Both the position numbers and the translations under genes were made by a program. Below the pieces are notes generated by a model. It was not told the DNA's origin and made no database searches. It was given only the letters and a program-made list of their open reading frames with translations. This document shows positions 16,906 through 26,920 of a stretch of DNA of 55,980 nucleotides, piece after piece. The stretch covers positions 1-55,980 of the forward strand of contig NZ_LWLE01000024.1 of the NCBI RefSeq assembly GCF_001905125.1, written 5' to 3'. Numbering within the stretch: the first letter of the stretch is position 1; each line of letters opens with the position of its first letter. The DNA is from Streptomyces sp. TSRI0281 (GTDB lineage: Bacteria; Actinomycetota; Actinomycetes; Streptomycetales; Streptomycetaceae).

Positions 16906-17268
16906 TCAGCTGTAGTCGACACCCGTACTTGCGCTGCTGTCAGGCCCGTCCGCGGTGGCGTCCCCGGTTCGCTCCGCCCGAATCGCCCCGCTCCCGGCAT
17001 CTTGCGGGCGTCGCACGCCGGTGGACGCCCGGCCTCCACCGGTGGCCTTGGCCTTCCCGGTATCGACCACCGCAACCCCGGCCTGTGGGTTGGCCGGGGA
17101 CTGCATCAGCGCCCACACCAGGGCGGCAATACCGGTGGCGCCCTGGACTGAGGCGGCAACCAGCTGGCCGGTATCCGGGTTGTCCAGCAGCCAGAAGAAC
17201 GGCGTCGACGCGGTCAATACGACCGCGACCACCATGACCGTGATCTTCCTGCTTCGCGGCATCCCCAC
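16906..17268 (-). CDS. small two-helix membrane protein, probable partner of the NB-ARC gene
   Basis: 120 residues from GTG 17268 (ATG 17262 is possible), after a GAGGGGGCGA purine tract. Two hydrophobic helices are seen: ITVMVVAVVLTASTPFFWLL and VAASVQGATGIAALVWALM. A polar, probably cytosolic, C-terminal tail of ~60 residues follows. Its immediate downstream neighbour is the truncated NB-ARC-type gene, and I infer they formed a sensor/effector pair. No enzymatic motif. Confidence 0.5.
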   Translation of the reverse strand: MGMPRSRKITVMVVAVVLTASTPFFWLLDNPDTGQLVAASVQGATGIAALVWALMQSPANPQAGVAVVDTGKAKATGGGRASTGVRRPQDAGSGAIRAERTGDATADGPDSSASTGVDYS

Positions 17269-17627
17269 TCGCCCCCTCTCCGCAGCCGACGAACGCGCGC
17301 CCTCAGCAGCATTGGATGAACTTCAGTGGTAGCACAGGACGCCTCTGCACAACCATCAGTTCCCCGCATCCCGGCCCGGGGAGCCTTGCGCTCGCGCTTC
17401 GGCACCAGCGCCGGGGGCGCTTGCTGTATTCCGGGAGGCCCCCCCGCGCCGGCGTGGCCCGGCAGGGAGAGGACTCCGGGGTAGACGAGATCGATCCGTG
17501 CGACGACGCAGCGCAGCAGTTGGCCGCGGCCAGGAACCGAACTGCTGCGGCGCACGTCTCCCGCACCATGATCTCAAGCGAGCGCCAAGAGCACGCGATT
17601 TCCAGCAGGCTGGTCTCGCCGTCCGCA

Positions 17628-18356
17628 GTGAGTGTGGATCCGTCGAAGACCAACGACTACAACAGCTTCGCCGAGGCGTACACGGCCGCAAACGAAACCA
17701 ACCTGGTCAATGCCTACTACGAGCGGCCCGCGATGCTGGCCCTCGCTGGAGACGTGGCCGGCCGGCGGATCCTCGACGCCGGCTGCGGCTCGGGGGCCCT
17801 GTTTGCCGCGCTGCGCGACCGTGGCGCCATGGTGAGTGGCTTCGACACGAGTGCCGAGATGCTGGAGCTGGCTCGGCAGCGGCTCGGCGACGGTGCGGAC
17901 CTGCAGGTGGCGGACCTGGGCAGCCCGCTTCCTTACGCTGATGACACGTTCGACGATGTAGCGGCGTCCCTGGTGCTGCACTACCTGGAGGACTGGGGGC
18001 CGGCGCTGGCCGAGCTGCGCCGCGTACTCAGGCCCGGCGGTCGGCTGATCGCGTCTGTCGACCATCCCTTTGCCATCAACCTCATACACCGCGAGGCCGG
18101 TCGCGAGGCCGAGTGCAACTACTTCGACACCACCAAATGGACCGTAGAATGGACCGTGGGCGGCCAGACCGCCCTGGTAAGCAGATGGAACAGGCCGCTG
18201 CACGCGATGATCGAGGCTTTCATCGGGGCCGGTTTCCGGATAACGGTCATCAGCGAGCCGGATCCTGATCCCGCCGCCCGCGAGATGTTCCCCGAAGCCA
18301 TCGCGGCCGAGCCGCGCTTCCTGTGCTTCCTGTTCTTCGTCCTGCAGGCCGAGTAG
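17628..18356 (+). CDS. class I SAM-dependent methyltransferase
   Basis: 242 residues from GTG 17628, chosen because homology-like content begins at YNSFAEAYTAANETNLVNAY. ATG 17568 is an in-frame alternative and neither has a clear ribosome site. SAM-binding motif I is ILDAGCGSGALFAAL; motif II region GFDTSAEMLELARQR; motif III region VAASLVLHYLEDW; then RVLRPGGRLIASVDHP. This is a UbiE/Coq5-like small-molecule methyltransferase. The substrate is not readable, and both neighbours are decayed mobile genes. Confidence 0.85.
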   Translation: MSVDPSKTNDYNSFAEAYTAANETNLVNAYYERPAMLALAGDVAGRRILDAGCGSGALFAALRDRGAMVSGFDTSAEMLELARQRLGDGADLQVADLGSPLPYADDTFDDVAASLVLHYLEDWGPALAELRRVLRPGGRLIASVDHPFAINLIHREAGREAECNYFDTTKWTVEWTVGGQTALVSRWNRPLHAMIEAFIGAGFRITVISEPDPDPAAREMFPEAIAAEPRFLCFLFFVLQAE

Positions 18357-18474
18357 CAACCAGAACAACCTGACCGCTGGGAAGCGGTCAGCTGTTCTCG
18401 TCGTCGGCCGCTTTCTCGTCGGTGCTCGGGTCACGCAGCGGGCGCAGCCCGCGGGCGGGCGGGTGAAGGCGTAG

Positions 18475-18612
18475 CGGCCGAGGAAGTCCAACGCGACTTC
18501 CAACGAGAGCTGACCTACGACGGGCTCCGGGCCGCCGAAGCCAAGGACAAGAAGGGCGGGCACCGCCCAGCCGTCCCAGCCGACAAGACCGACACCGTCC
18601 GCACCGCCTGGC
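18475..18612 (+). pseudogene. C-terminal fragment of a serine recombinase/resolvase
   Basis: A short frame reads DFQRELTYDGLRAAEAKDKK, GGHRPAV and DKTDTVRTAW. This matches the linker and start of the C-terminal helix-turn-helix region of Tn3-type resolvases (DGLRAAEAxGKKGGRP). The catalytic Ser domain and the rest of the helix-turn-helix are absent. Bounded on both sides by unrelated remnants. Confidence 0.45.
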
Positions 18613-18854
18613 GGACCACGGTGGCCGGGTTGTGCGGGCGGCCGGTCTCCCGCAGGCCCTGGAGGGTGTCGTTGTAGGTGTTGCGGAGCACGCCCGCGGT
18701 GAACTCCAGCTGGTCCGCCTCCAGGTGCGCCAGGTGTTCGACGATCGCGGCGCCGGTCCCTGGCCGCGTACGCGCGCATCAGGTCGAGTGCCCGCCACGC
18801 GGCCTCGTTCATCCGGGGGTCGGTGAGGTCCTGGAAGTCCTGGGTGTTCTTCAT
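18595..18854 (-). pseudogene. hypothetical helical protein, frameshifted and 3'-truncated
   Basis: ATG 18854 overlaps the stop of the preceding minus-strand ORF (ATGA). The product begins TQDFQDLTDPRMNEAAWRAL, then after a shift near 18755 continues as AIVEHLAHLEADQLEFTAG and LRNTYNDTLQGLRETGRPHN. Coding bias ends at the junction with the resolvase fragment near 18600. No recognised domain. Probably an accessory gene of the decayed integrase operon to its right. Confidence 0.4.
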
Positions 18855-19128
18855 CGTGTCTCCGTGGTCGATCGGTCGGTGGTATCCGCCGCAGTGCGGG
18901 GGCGGGGCACGGTGGTCGCCGACGCCAGGTCGAGCCGCTTGTCCATGTCCAGGTGGAAGGTGCCGTACGGGTTGACGTTGGACCAGAACAGGGCGGTCGG
19001 CCGCGCCGGTCCTCGTCGGTGAGCTTCTTCGCCCACTTCGGTTCGGCCAGGACCTGTTGGAGCAGCAGGGTATTGACGTGTTCTCTGAACTTCGAGAATC
19101 GGCGGCCGCACCCGTGGTTGAAGGTCAC
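18851..19128 (-). pseudogene. frameshifted transposition-associated ORF, possibly a Tn3-type transposase tail
   Basis: GTG 19128 overlaps the upstream stop (GTGA). The joined frames read FREHVNTLLLQQVLAEPKWA and, after a shift near 19010, LTALFWSNVNPYGTFHLDMD to a TGA at 18851. The FW-NVNPYG-F-LDM end resembles the C-termini of some Tn3-family transposases as I remember them. The operon-like overlaps with integrase fragments argue it could instead be an accessory protein of that element. Low certainty. Confidence 0.35.
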
Positions 19129-19655
19129 GTCTGGCTCTCTGCGGCTGTGACGGTGCGGCTGGAGATGTCGCGGAATGCGGGAATGCCGAGGTTCACGGTT
19201 GCGGCGCGACGGTCACGTTCGGCGAGTTCGGCGAGTTCGGCGAGCTTCTGCCGGGCTCCGGCGAGACTGACTTTGAGCCCTTCGACTTCTCCGAGCCAGC
19301 CCTCTCGTTCTGCTTCGGTGATGCGGTCGAGCAGGTTGTCGCGGATCTCGACGATGCGGTCTGCCTGTCCGGGATCGGGGCGGAGAAGGCTGCATCTCAG
19401 GCAGCTGTGCTCGTGGACGCAGCTGGTTCCGTAGGAGCGTCCGCAGTCGCCCAGAGCGACCCGGGCCCTCCGCAACGACGATCCGCCGCAATGAGCGAGC
19501 TCGCACAGGGAATTGAAGCCTCCAAACAGGTCAGAAAGCTGGAGAGAACAGCGGCCGAGCGTGTTGATGGGGTGCCGTGCGACTGGCGAGAGGCGAGCGA
19601 CGTCCTCGTAGCGCTCGCAGAGCTGCCCCGCTCGGTCCTCCCCCGGCCCCGTCAC
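19125..19655 (-). pseudogene. C-terminal region of a site-specific integrase
   Basis: GTG 19655 overlaps the stop of the preceding gene by 4 nt. The first ~80 residues look scrambled. The rest has the tail common to a group of large Streptomyces integrases: a CGRSYGTSCVHEHSCLRC zinc-like cluster, then RIVEIRDNLLDRITEAEREG and a coiled coil. The catalytic core is missing, so this is the decayed distal end of an integrase gene. Confidence 0.45.
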
Positions 19656-19975
19656 GTCAGCGTCGACAAGTATTCGGACCAGTTCTCGTCGGCGAGCGTG
19701 GCCCAGCGTTCGGCAGTCTTGGGGTGGATGCCGAGCAGGTCGGCGATGACCATGGGCGGCAGGTCGGCCAGGGCGTCCATCATGGCGGTGTTCCGAGCTG
19801 CACGGGCGGGCAGGCCGTGGTGTCTCAGTGTGTCGGCGAGGCCGAGGGGGTTACGCGGGCGTCCAGGGCTTTGGCCGGGCAAGAGGTACCTGCGTCCGGC
19901 CGTGGCGCTGTGCAGGGGCGTGCTGTGGCGGAGCTGATCGGCGACGGAGAGCAGGGCAATGCCGATCAGTAGTAG
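19652..19975 (-). pseudogene. C-terminal region of a second recombinase-like integrase
   Basis: The frame is open from about 19975 (GRRYLLPGQSPGRPRNP) through ARNTAMMDALADLPPMVIAD and LLGIHPKTAERWATLADE to a stop at 19652. The LGxxxKTAxRxA ending parallels that of the third protein of the 12-15 kb recombinase trio (FGLDEKTAMRYAD), so both belong to multi-recombinase elements. The 5' part is lost at the junction with the WD40 gene's 3' end. Confidence 0.45.
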
Positions 19976-19979
19976 CTAC

Positions 19980-22900
19980 TCAACCCGTCCCGCACGTCGG
20001 CCGGTAGGGCCGTTCCGGAATGAACTGCCGCCATTCCTCCTGGGTCAAGTCCTGGGCCAGTGTCCCGCACAGGCGGGCCGCGGTGCGGGCGGGGTCGGTG
20101 TCCCAGAGGCGGGCGGTGTGGTCGTCGCCTGCGGTGGCGAGGGTGTGGCCGTCGGGGCTGAAGGCCACCGCGCGGGCCTGCCCAGTGTGCCCGGTCAGCG
20201 TGGCGATGCGGGTGCGGTCGGTGAGGTTCCACAACATGACGGACGTGTCCGCGTTGGCCGTGGCGAGGGTGCGGCCGTCGGGGCTGAAGGCGAGGGAGAA
20301 CGCAGCTCCCGCTCTGCTTGCGAGGGTGGCGCGTCTGGTGTGCCGGGTGGGGTTCCAGAGCATGACGGTCTGGTCGATGCCCGCGGAGGCGAGGGTTCTG
20401 CCGTCGGGGCTGAAGGCCACCGTGCGGACCTGTCCGGTGTGCCCGGTGAGCATGGCCTCACGGACCCAGCCGGCCGTGTCCCACAAGGTGAGGTGTCCGT
20501 CGTAGTTGGCGGTGGCGAGCATGCGCCCGTCGGGGCTGAAGGCCACCGCGTTGATGCCGCTGCCCGCCATCCCGGTGTCGGCGGTGAACCGCGCCAGGCG
20601 GGTGTGCCGTACGGCGTCCCCGATGATGACCGTCTTGTCAGCGCTCGCCGTGGCGATCGTGCGGCCGTCGGGGCTGAAGGCCACGTCCGTCACCCGCTCG
20701 GTGTGGCCGGTGAGCCGCACCGGCCGGCCGCCGTCCGCGAGGTCGAAGAGCGTGAGCACCTGGTCCTCCGGACGGGGTGGGTGGGCGGGTCCGCCTGTGG
20801 CGTCTTGGGAGACGCCTGCAGCAGTGGCCAGTACCTGGCCGTCGGGGCTGAAGGCGGCGGCCCGGATCGGGCCCGTCCCCACGGCGAGCACGGTAGGGCG
20901 GGTGCGTCGGGCCAGGTCCCACAGCGCGGTCGCGCGGTCGTTGCCGACGGTGGCCAGTGTGCGGCCGTCGGGGCTGAGGACGGCATCGTTCACTCTGTCC
21001 GCGTGCGCGTTGAGCGGGCCCTGGGTGGGGATCGTGCCGCTCTCCCCTGCTGCGGCCAGCTGGTGGCCACGCGGGTGGAAGGCGAGGCCGTAGATGTTGG
21101 TACCGTGCCCGGTGAGCGTGGCCCGTAGGGTGTGCCGTGCGGTGTCCCACAACTTGATCGTGTGGTCCTGGCCACTGCTGGCGAGGGTGTGGCCGTCGGG
21201 GCTGAAGGCGACGGTCTTGACCTCCGCGCCGTGGCCGGACAGAACGGCCACACCGGTTCTGCGGGCGATGTTCCACAGCCGCGCGGTATGGTCCTGGCCC
21301 GCCGTGGCGAGCAGTCTTCCGTCAGGGCTGAAGGCCACGGAGTCGACAGAACTGGTGTGTCCGGTCAGGCGGGCGAGCGGGCGGCCGTCCGACGTGCGCC
21401 ACAGCCGTGCCGTGCGGTCCGCGCCGGACGTGGCAAGCATACTGCCGTCCGGGCCGAACCCCACAGACCACACCCGGCCGGTGTGCCCGGCCAGAGCCAG
21501 CAGCCGTCGCCCGTGTCCGGTGTCCCAGAGCAGCGTCGTGCCGGTGTCACCGGCGGCCGCCACGGTGCGGCCGTCGGGACTGAAGGCGACGGTCTTGACC
21601 GAAGCCCGGTAGCCGGAAAGCGTCGCCGTCGGGGTGCGGCGTGCCACGTCCCACAGCACGACCTTCCCGTCGTCCCCGCCGGTGGCCATCCGGCGTCCGT
21701 CCGGGCTGAAGGCCACTGCCCGCAGCCACATGGCATGAGCGGTCAGCGTCGCCAGGCGGGTGCGGCGCAGGGAATCCCACAACACGACCTTCCCGTCCCT
21801 GCCGGCACTGGCCAGTGTCCCGTCGGAGCTGTATGCCACCCTCTGACGCGGCATCGGTGTGACCGGTCAGCTCGGCCTGGTAGAAGCGGCGTGCGGACAT
21901 GCTCAGCAGGGCGCCTCGCGCTTCCGGGGTCTTTGCAATGCGATACGCCTCCACGCTCAGCAACATCGCGGTGCCGGGCCGGGAGTCTGCCAGGTTCAGG
22001 GACTGGGCGGCCAGTTGGCGGGAGAGCGCGGCCTCCTGGGACCGCAGGGCGCGGTGACGCTGGTTTACTGCCATCGCCCCGAAGGCCGTGGCTAGAGTCA
22101 GCAACAGGGCCAAGCCCGCCACGAGGTAGCGCAGATGACGGGTGCGGCGGGCGGCCACGGCCCGCTCTCGGTCTTCCGCAGCGACGCTCTCGCCGAGAAA
22201 ATCCCTTTCCAATGGGGTCAGTTCCTCGCGATGCCGGTCCAGCTCGACCCACTCCCGGATCACCGCCAGCCTGGTCCCCCGGTACAGCGTGCCAGGATCC
22301 CGCTCGAAGCTTTCCCAGACCGTAGCCGCTTCCGTCAGCCGCCTGTGGGTGACGAGCCCCTCGCGGTCCTCCTCGATCCACGCCCGCAGCCGGGGCCACG
22401 CGGTGATCAACGCCTCGTGGGCGAGATCGACGGTCTCCTCGTCGATGGTGACCAGACGGGCACGCGCGAGGCGTTCGAGGACCAGCGAGACAGCCGCTGT
22501 CCGGTCCGCCTCCTGCTCCGCTCCCCCTCCACCGACAGCCTCCAACTCGGCCCGGGAAACGGGGCGCCGAGTGTCCTGGGCCCCCTCACCCGGCGTGATC
22601 AGCCGCAGCAGCACCTGGCGCACCAACACGAGGTGCTCCGCCGAGAGCCGGGCGCATACCTCTTCCGCCGTCACCGCGATCGCGCCGTGGACACCGCCCG
22701 CGGCCTCGTATGCCTCCACCGAAAGAGTTCGGCCGCGACGCCTGCGCCATGTCTCCAGCATCACGTGCGACAGCAGCGGCAGACCCCCGGGCTCGCCGCG
22801 CAGCTCCTCCATCAGCCGGGCAGTCAGAGCCCGCTCAACGGTCAGACCGTGGACCTGGGCGGGACCGACGACGGCCCGACGCAGTTCGGCGGGGGGCATC

Positions 22901-23739
22901 GGACCGACCAGCAGGGTGGTCTCGCGCAACGCGTCGGCGAACGGCCGGTGTTCGGCGCAACGGCCGTAGAAGTCCGCGCGCACCGCGATGACGGCGCGTA
23001 TCCGGCTCCCTGGGCGTCGCACCGCCGCGATCAGGCCGTCCAGGAACTCCGCGCGTTCGGCCTGGTGCTGGCAGAGCGTGAAGACATCCTCGAACTGATC
23101 GATGACGACGATGTCGCCTCCGCTCTTATCCGCACTGTCACCATGCCGAGATGCCAGCGGGGCGAGCATACGGACGGGATGCAGTCCGGGGGTACAGATC
23201 TGGATGCTGGCAGGACGCTTGTACGGTGCTGCGGTCTCCCCGGCGGCCCCTTCGTCATCGGTCTGCCGCAGCCGAGGTATCAGCCCCGCGCGCAGCAGGG
23301 AGGACTTACCACTGCCGGAAGCCCCGACAAGCGCGGCCAGGCGGCGGGTGTGTACCAAGTGCACGATGTCGTCGATCAGCTGGTCCCGTCCGAAGAACCG
23401 TTCCTGATCCTCCGGCTCGAACCGGGCAAGTCCGAGGTAGGGCGAAGGAGTGCCGTCGTCAACCGGTTGGAGATCCTCGTCCGCCGCCTCGCGCCAGCGC
23501 CGCTGCCACCTGTCGGGGCTTCCCCCACACGCGGCGGCATAGGCCAGCGCCACTTCCAGGGTCGGCAGTCTCTCACCGGCCGCCGCACGGGACAGCACAC
23601 TGACCGAATAGCCGGCATGCCGGGTCATCTCTCGATAGGTCAGACCGCCTGCGTCGGCGCGCAGCTGGCGCAATTCGTGCGCGAACCGCTGCACCGGACC
23701 GGCATGCGGGTCCAGCGGCCTCTCCCGACGTCCCGCCAT
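19980..23739 (-). CDS. helix-turn-helix / STAND NTPase / WD40-repeat protein, frameshifted near 21850
   Basis: ATG 23739 (GAGG upstream) starts an N-terminal helix-turn-helix (LTYREMTRHAGYSVSVLSRA), then SPYLGLARFEPEDQERFFGR. The STAND NTPase follows, with Walker A (LVGASGSGKSSLLRAG) and Walker B (DIVVIDQFEDVFTL). Next come a helical region, one membrane helix (LVAGLALLLTLATAFGAMAV) and a coiled segment. At about 21850 coding shifts frame and continues with 14 WD40 repeats (xVAFSPDGxxLATxxxDxTxxLWD), enough for two seven-bladed propellers, ending at 19980. Total ~1250 residues. Such proteins are signalling or conflict-type switches. The shift may be an indel error. Confidence 0.8.
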
Positions 23740-24020
23740 CGGTTCCTCTTCCAGAAGTGCCACCAAAGGACCCCAGAGCCCACATCACCCAGAAATTACC
23801 CACGTAATACCACCTCGCCCCCCCCCGGCAGATTCGGCCACTTCCCTTGAGCATCCGCCGGACCGGCCATTGTTTCGTGCGCCTGTCCCCCGTGCGCAAC
23901 AATCGCCCGCCCTTGAAGACTCGGTACATCCCCGGCGTCACGTTTTCCGGACCAGGCCGGGGACAAGGCCGAACATCACAACTCCCACATGTTCGCCCTC
24001 AAGGGAAAGGAAGGACTGAC

Positions 24021-24440
24021 ATGCACAAGAAGATCGTGGCACTGGCACTCGCGGGGGGTGCAGTCATGGCGTTCGCGCTACCGGTGAGCAGCGCTCAGGC
24101 AGCGCCCGCCACCATCCCTGCAGGCCCGACCGCTGAGGCACAGGCAGCGAGCGCTCTCGCCTGCACTCGGGTCTCGAACAATGCTGCTGGCGCCTGTATT
24201 TACTACGTAGGCTGGAAGCGCTACCAGGTGAAGCTGTGGGACAACAAGTGCGACGGCCACCGCGTCTACGCCAAGTACCACTTCGAGATTCTCGGCGACC
24301 ATAAGTTCGGCCCAGCAACTAAGTGCGGACACAACTACAGCCGCACATTCAGCGAGCCGGAAGCACGCTTCGGGGAAATCAAGGTCTGCATCGCGGACTG
24401 GGGGCGGGACACCTGCTCCAAGTGGGCCCCCTGGGAATAA
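24021..24440 (+). CDS. small secreted protein with six cysteines
   Basis: 139 residues from ATG 24021, with AAGGA five nt upstream. A Sec signal peptide is clear: MHKKIVALALAGGAVMAF, then ALPVSSAQA|A. The mature part has six Cys (CTR, CIYY, CDG, CGH, CIAD, CSKW), implying three disulfides, and is aromatic-rich (YYVGWKRYQVKLWD). No family recognised; a stable extracellular domain, perhaps an inhibitor, toxin or binding protein. It is transcribed away from the STAND-WD40 gene, and the 280-bp gap between them would hold both promoters. Confidence 0.75.
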   Translation: MHKKIVALALAGGAVMAFALPVSSAQAAPATIPAGPTAEAQAASALACTRVSNNAAGACIYYVGWKRYQVKLWDNKCDGHRVYAKYHFEILGDHKFGPATKCGHNYSRTFSEPEARFGEIKVCIADWGRDTCSKWAPWE

Positions 24441-24813
24441 CAACCGCGCCGTCAGGCCAGCATCAGTCGAGCACTCGCGTCCCGTTCGGTCCCCCTCGTC
24501 ATCTGCGCACCGGGATCCATCATCGTCATGAGCACACCATCGGGTAGGAGAACCGCTTTCTGCAGCTGGCCTGGCGAGGCAACGCATGGCAGCAGCAGGA
24601 GCAGCGGGGCCGGTGAAGGTGCGGCGGGCGGCCGCGCGGCCACGGTATGGAGCTGCCGGCAGGGGCTGGAGTGAGCAAGCGGCTACCGGTCCGTCCCGGA
24701 TCCGACGTCGTCGTCCTGGTTCTCAGCACCGGCAGGTCATCGGCGGTGCGGCATGCACGGTCTCGGTCTCGGGTGAGAAGGGCCGAGGCCGGGCGCCGTC
24801 GTGTGTCTCGGGG

Positions 24814-25180
24814 CTATACCGCGGCCTCTCTGACGGGGGCCGGGATGGCGGCCCTCCGGTCCAGCACGAGAGTGTGCCCGGGTTCGTCTGCCGAGAGGGA
24901 CCCCTCCATGGGCGACACCACAGCCCGGGTATTCTCCCGAAACCTGCTGGCTGCCGCCGACCAGATCCCCTCTCCGGCCGGCACGACGCACTCCTGTTCC
25001 GCGTCCTGGCTCCCGCCGTCGCCGGGCAGCTCCTCGCCCAGAGCATGGGCGATCGCATCCCGCTCAGCAGCCCGGTCGGTGGCAGGCATCCCAAGGAGCA
25101 GTGCTGCCGCCTGCCGAAGGAGAAGTCCGGCTCCTTCCAGTGCGGCGTGAGCCCGGCCGACCTGATGCCGGCGTCGAGTG
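24814..25180 (-). CDS. uncertain hypothetical ORF in a gene-poor stretch
   Basis: Between 24441 and 25390 this is the only frame with reasonable codon bias. It includes HAALEGAGLLLRQAAALLLG, then TDRAAERDAIAHALGEELPG and SRFRENTRAVVSPMEGSLSA to a stop at 24814. The start is unclear: ATG 25089 is internal and upstream frame remains open to about 25200. An alanine-rich helical protein with no recognised domain; may be a remnant. The rest of the gap shows no gene. Confidence 0.3.
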
Positions 25181-25280
25181 GTACGACCACCCGCCCGGGG
25201 ACTCCCCGGCGCGGCACACCCACCTGACCAGCCTCCCTGCGGAACCAGTACGACGCGCGGCGGGGCATCATCCCTCGAAT

Positions 25281-25314
25281 TGGTCTAGTCCTCATTTGGT
25301 TCAGACCATTGACA
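25281..25314 (+). promoter_or_regulatory. chitinase promoter with DasR/direct-repeat elements
   Basis: TGGTCTAGTCCT (25281-25292) and TGGTTCAGACCA (25297-25308) match the 12-bp direct repeats of Streptomyces chitinase promoters, which overlap DasR dre sites (consensus near TGGTCTAGACCA). TTGACA (25309-25314) follows immediately as -35, with TATTCC 18 bp on as a weak -10. Implies induction by chitin oligomers / N-acetylglucosamine. Confidence 0.7.
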
Positions 25315-25390
25315 TGCCGATGACCCGGGGGCTATTCCGTAGGGCAACACCTGTGCGTCATACATCAGTTGGCGCCTTCTCACCTCTTGG

Positions 25391-26920
25391 ATGGCCATGA
25401 GACGTATGCGTTCCCTTCGCACCGCCCTCACGGCGGCGGCCTCCGCCGTGGCAGCCCTGGCCCTGACTGCGGTCTCGGGTGCCCCTGCCCAGGCCGCGGC
25501 TCCGCTTCCCGCCCATGTCTTCGCCCCCTACTTCGAGTCGTGGACCGGCGAGAGCCCCGCCGCTCTCAGCGCCCAGTCCGGTGCGAAGCATCTGACGATG
25601 GCCTTCCTCCAGACCGCGACGGCGGGCTCCTGCACCGCCTACTGGAACGGAGACACATCGCTGCCGGTCGCCGCGGCCTCCTTCGGCACCGACATCAGGA
25701 CGATCCAGGGGCGCGGCGGGGACGTCATCCCGTCCTTCGGCGGCTACACGGCGGACACCACAGGAACCGAGATCGCCGACAGCTGTTCGGACGTCGACCA
25801 GATCGCCGCCGTCTACCAGAAGGTCGTCACGACCTATGACATCCCCCGCCTCGACATGGATATCGAGGTCGACGCGCTGGACAACACCGCCGGAATCGAC
25901 CGGCGCAACAAGGCGATCAAGAAGGTCCAGGACTGGGCCACCGCGGCCGGACGCACGCTGGAGATCTCGTACACCCTGCCGACCACGACCCGGGGCCTGG
26001 CTCCCAGCGGTCTCGCCGTGCTCAAGAACGCCGTGGCCAACGGCGCCCGCGTGGATGTCGTCAACCTGATGACGTTCGACTACTACGACAACGCCGCCCA
26101 CGACATGGCTCAGGACACCAAGACCGCCGCCCAAGGGCTGTACGACCAGCTCGCCAAGCTCTACCCGGGCAGGACCCCGGCCCAGCTGTGGGGCATGATC
26201 GGCGTCACCGAGATGCCCGGTGTCGACGACTTCGGGCCGGCCGAGACCTTCACCCTCGCCAACGCCCGGCAGGTCTACGACTGGGCGGTCTCCAAGGGGA
26301 TCAACATGATCTCCTTCTGGGCCCTCCAGCGCGACAACGGCGGCTGCCCCGGCGGCGGGGCCGCCGACAACTGCTCCGGCATCGAACAGAACACCTGGGA
26401 CTTCTCCCGCATCTTCGCGCCCTTCACCAGCGGCAGCACCGCGCCGAGCGACGACTTCTCCCTGGCGGCCACTCCTTCCGCCGCGACGGTCACCGCCGGC
26501 GGCTCCGCGAGCACCACGGTGCGGACCGCGGTGACCGCGGGTGCCGCCCGGACCGTGAACCTCACGGTCAGCGGTGCGCCCGCCGGAGTCACCGCCTCTC
26601 TCAGCCCCACCTCGGTGACGGCGGGAGGGACCTCGACGCTCACGCTCACGACCACTTCGGCGGCCGTCAACGGCACTTACCAGATCGTGGTCGGCGGCGC
26701 GAGTCCCGCCGCCGCGCACTCGGCGACGTACAGCCTGACCGTCACCGGCGGCAACGGCAACCAGTGCACGGCGGCCCCCTGGTCCTCGGGCCCGGTCTAC
26801 ACCGGTTCGCAACAGGTGTCGCACAAGGGCCACAACTGGAGGGCGAAGTGGTGGACGACGGGCGAGGAGCCCGGCACCACCGGCGAGTGGGGCGTATGGC
26901 AGGACCTCGGCGCCTGCTGA
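25391..26920 (+). CDS. secreted GH18 chitinase with C-terminal chitin-binding module
   Basis: 509 residues from ATG 25391 (ATG 25397 also possible). It has a signal peptide with basic start and hydrophobic core, cleaved near APAQA|A. The GH18 barrel has the catalytic motif RLDMDIEVD (DxxDxDxE, Glu as acid) around residue 156 and substrate-site segments VNLMTFDYYDN and INMISFWALQRDN. An Ig-like Thr/Ser-rich linker domain (residues ~355-450) precedes a CBM5/12 module (CTAAPWSSGPVYTGSQQVSH ... WGVWQDLGAC). It hydrolyses beta-1,4-GlcNAc chains outside the cell. An intact, regulated host gene. Confidence 0.93.
   Translation: MAMRRMRSLRTALTAAASAVAALALTAVSGAPAQAAAPLPAHVFAPYFESWTGESPAALSAQSGAKHLTMAFLQTATAGSCTAYWNGDTSLPVAAASFGTDIRTIQGRGGDVIPSFGGYTADTTGTEIADSCSDVDQIAAVYQKVVTTYDIPRLDMDIEVDALDNTAGIDRRNKAIKKVQDWATAAGRTLEISYTLPTTTRGLAPSGLAVLKNAVANGARVDVVNLMTFDYYDNAAHDMAQDTKTAAQGLYDQLAKLYPGRTPAQLWGMIGVTEMPGVDDFGPAETFTLANARQVYDWAVSKGINMISFWALQRDNGGCPGGGAADNCSGIEQNTWDFSRIFAPFTSGSTAPSDDFSLAATPSAATVTAGGSASTTVRTAVTAGAARTVNLTVSGAPAGVTASLSPTSVTAGGTSTLTLTTTSAAVNGTYQIVVGGASPAAAHSATYSLTVTGGNGNQCTAAPWSSGPVYTGSQQVSHKGHNWRAKWWTTGEEPGTTGEWGVWQDLGAC

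Noticed and set aside
20020..22325. Long plus-strand ORFs opposite the WD40 repeats
   Set aside because: Their periodicity mirrors the WD40 repeats on the other strand; no independent domain.
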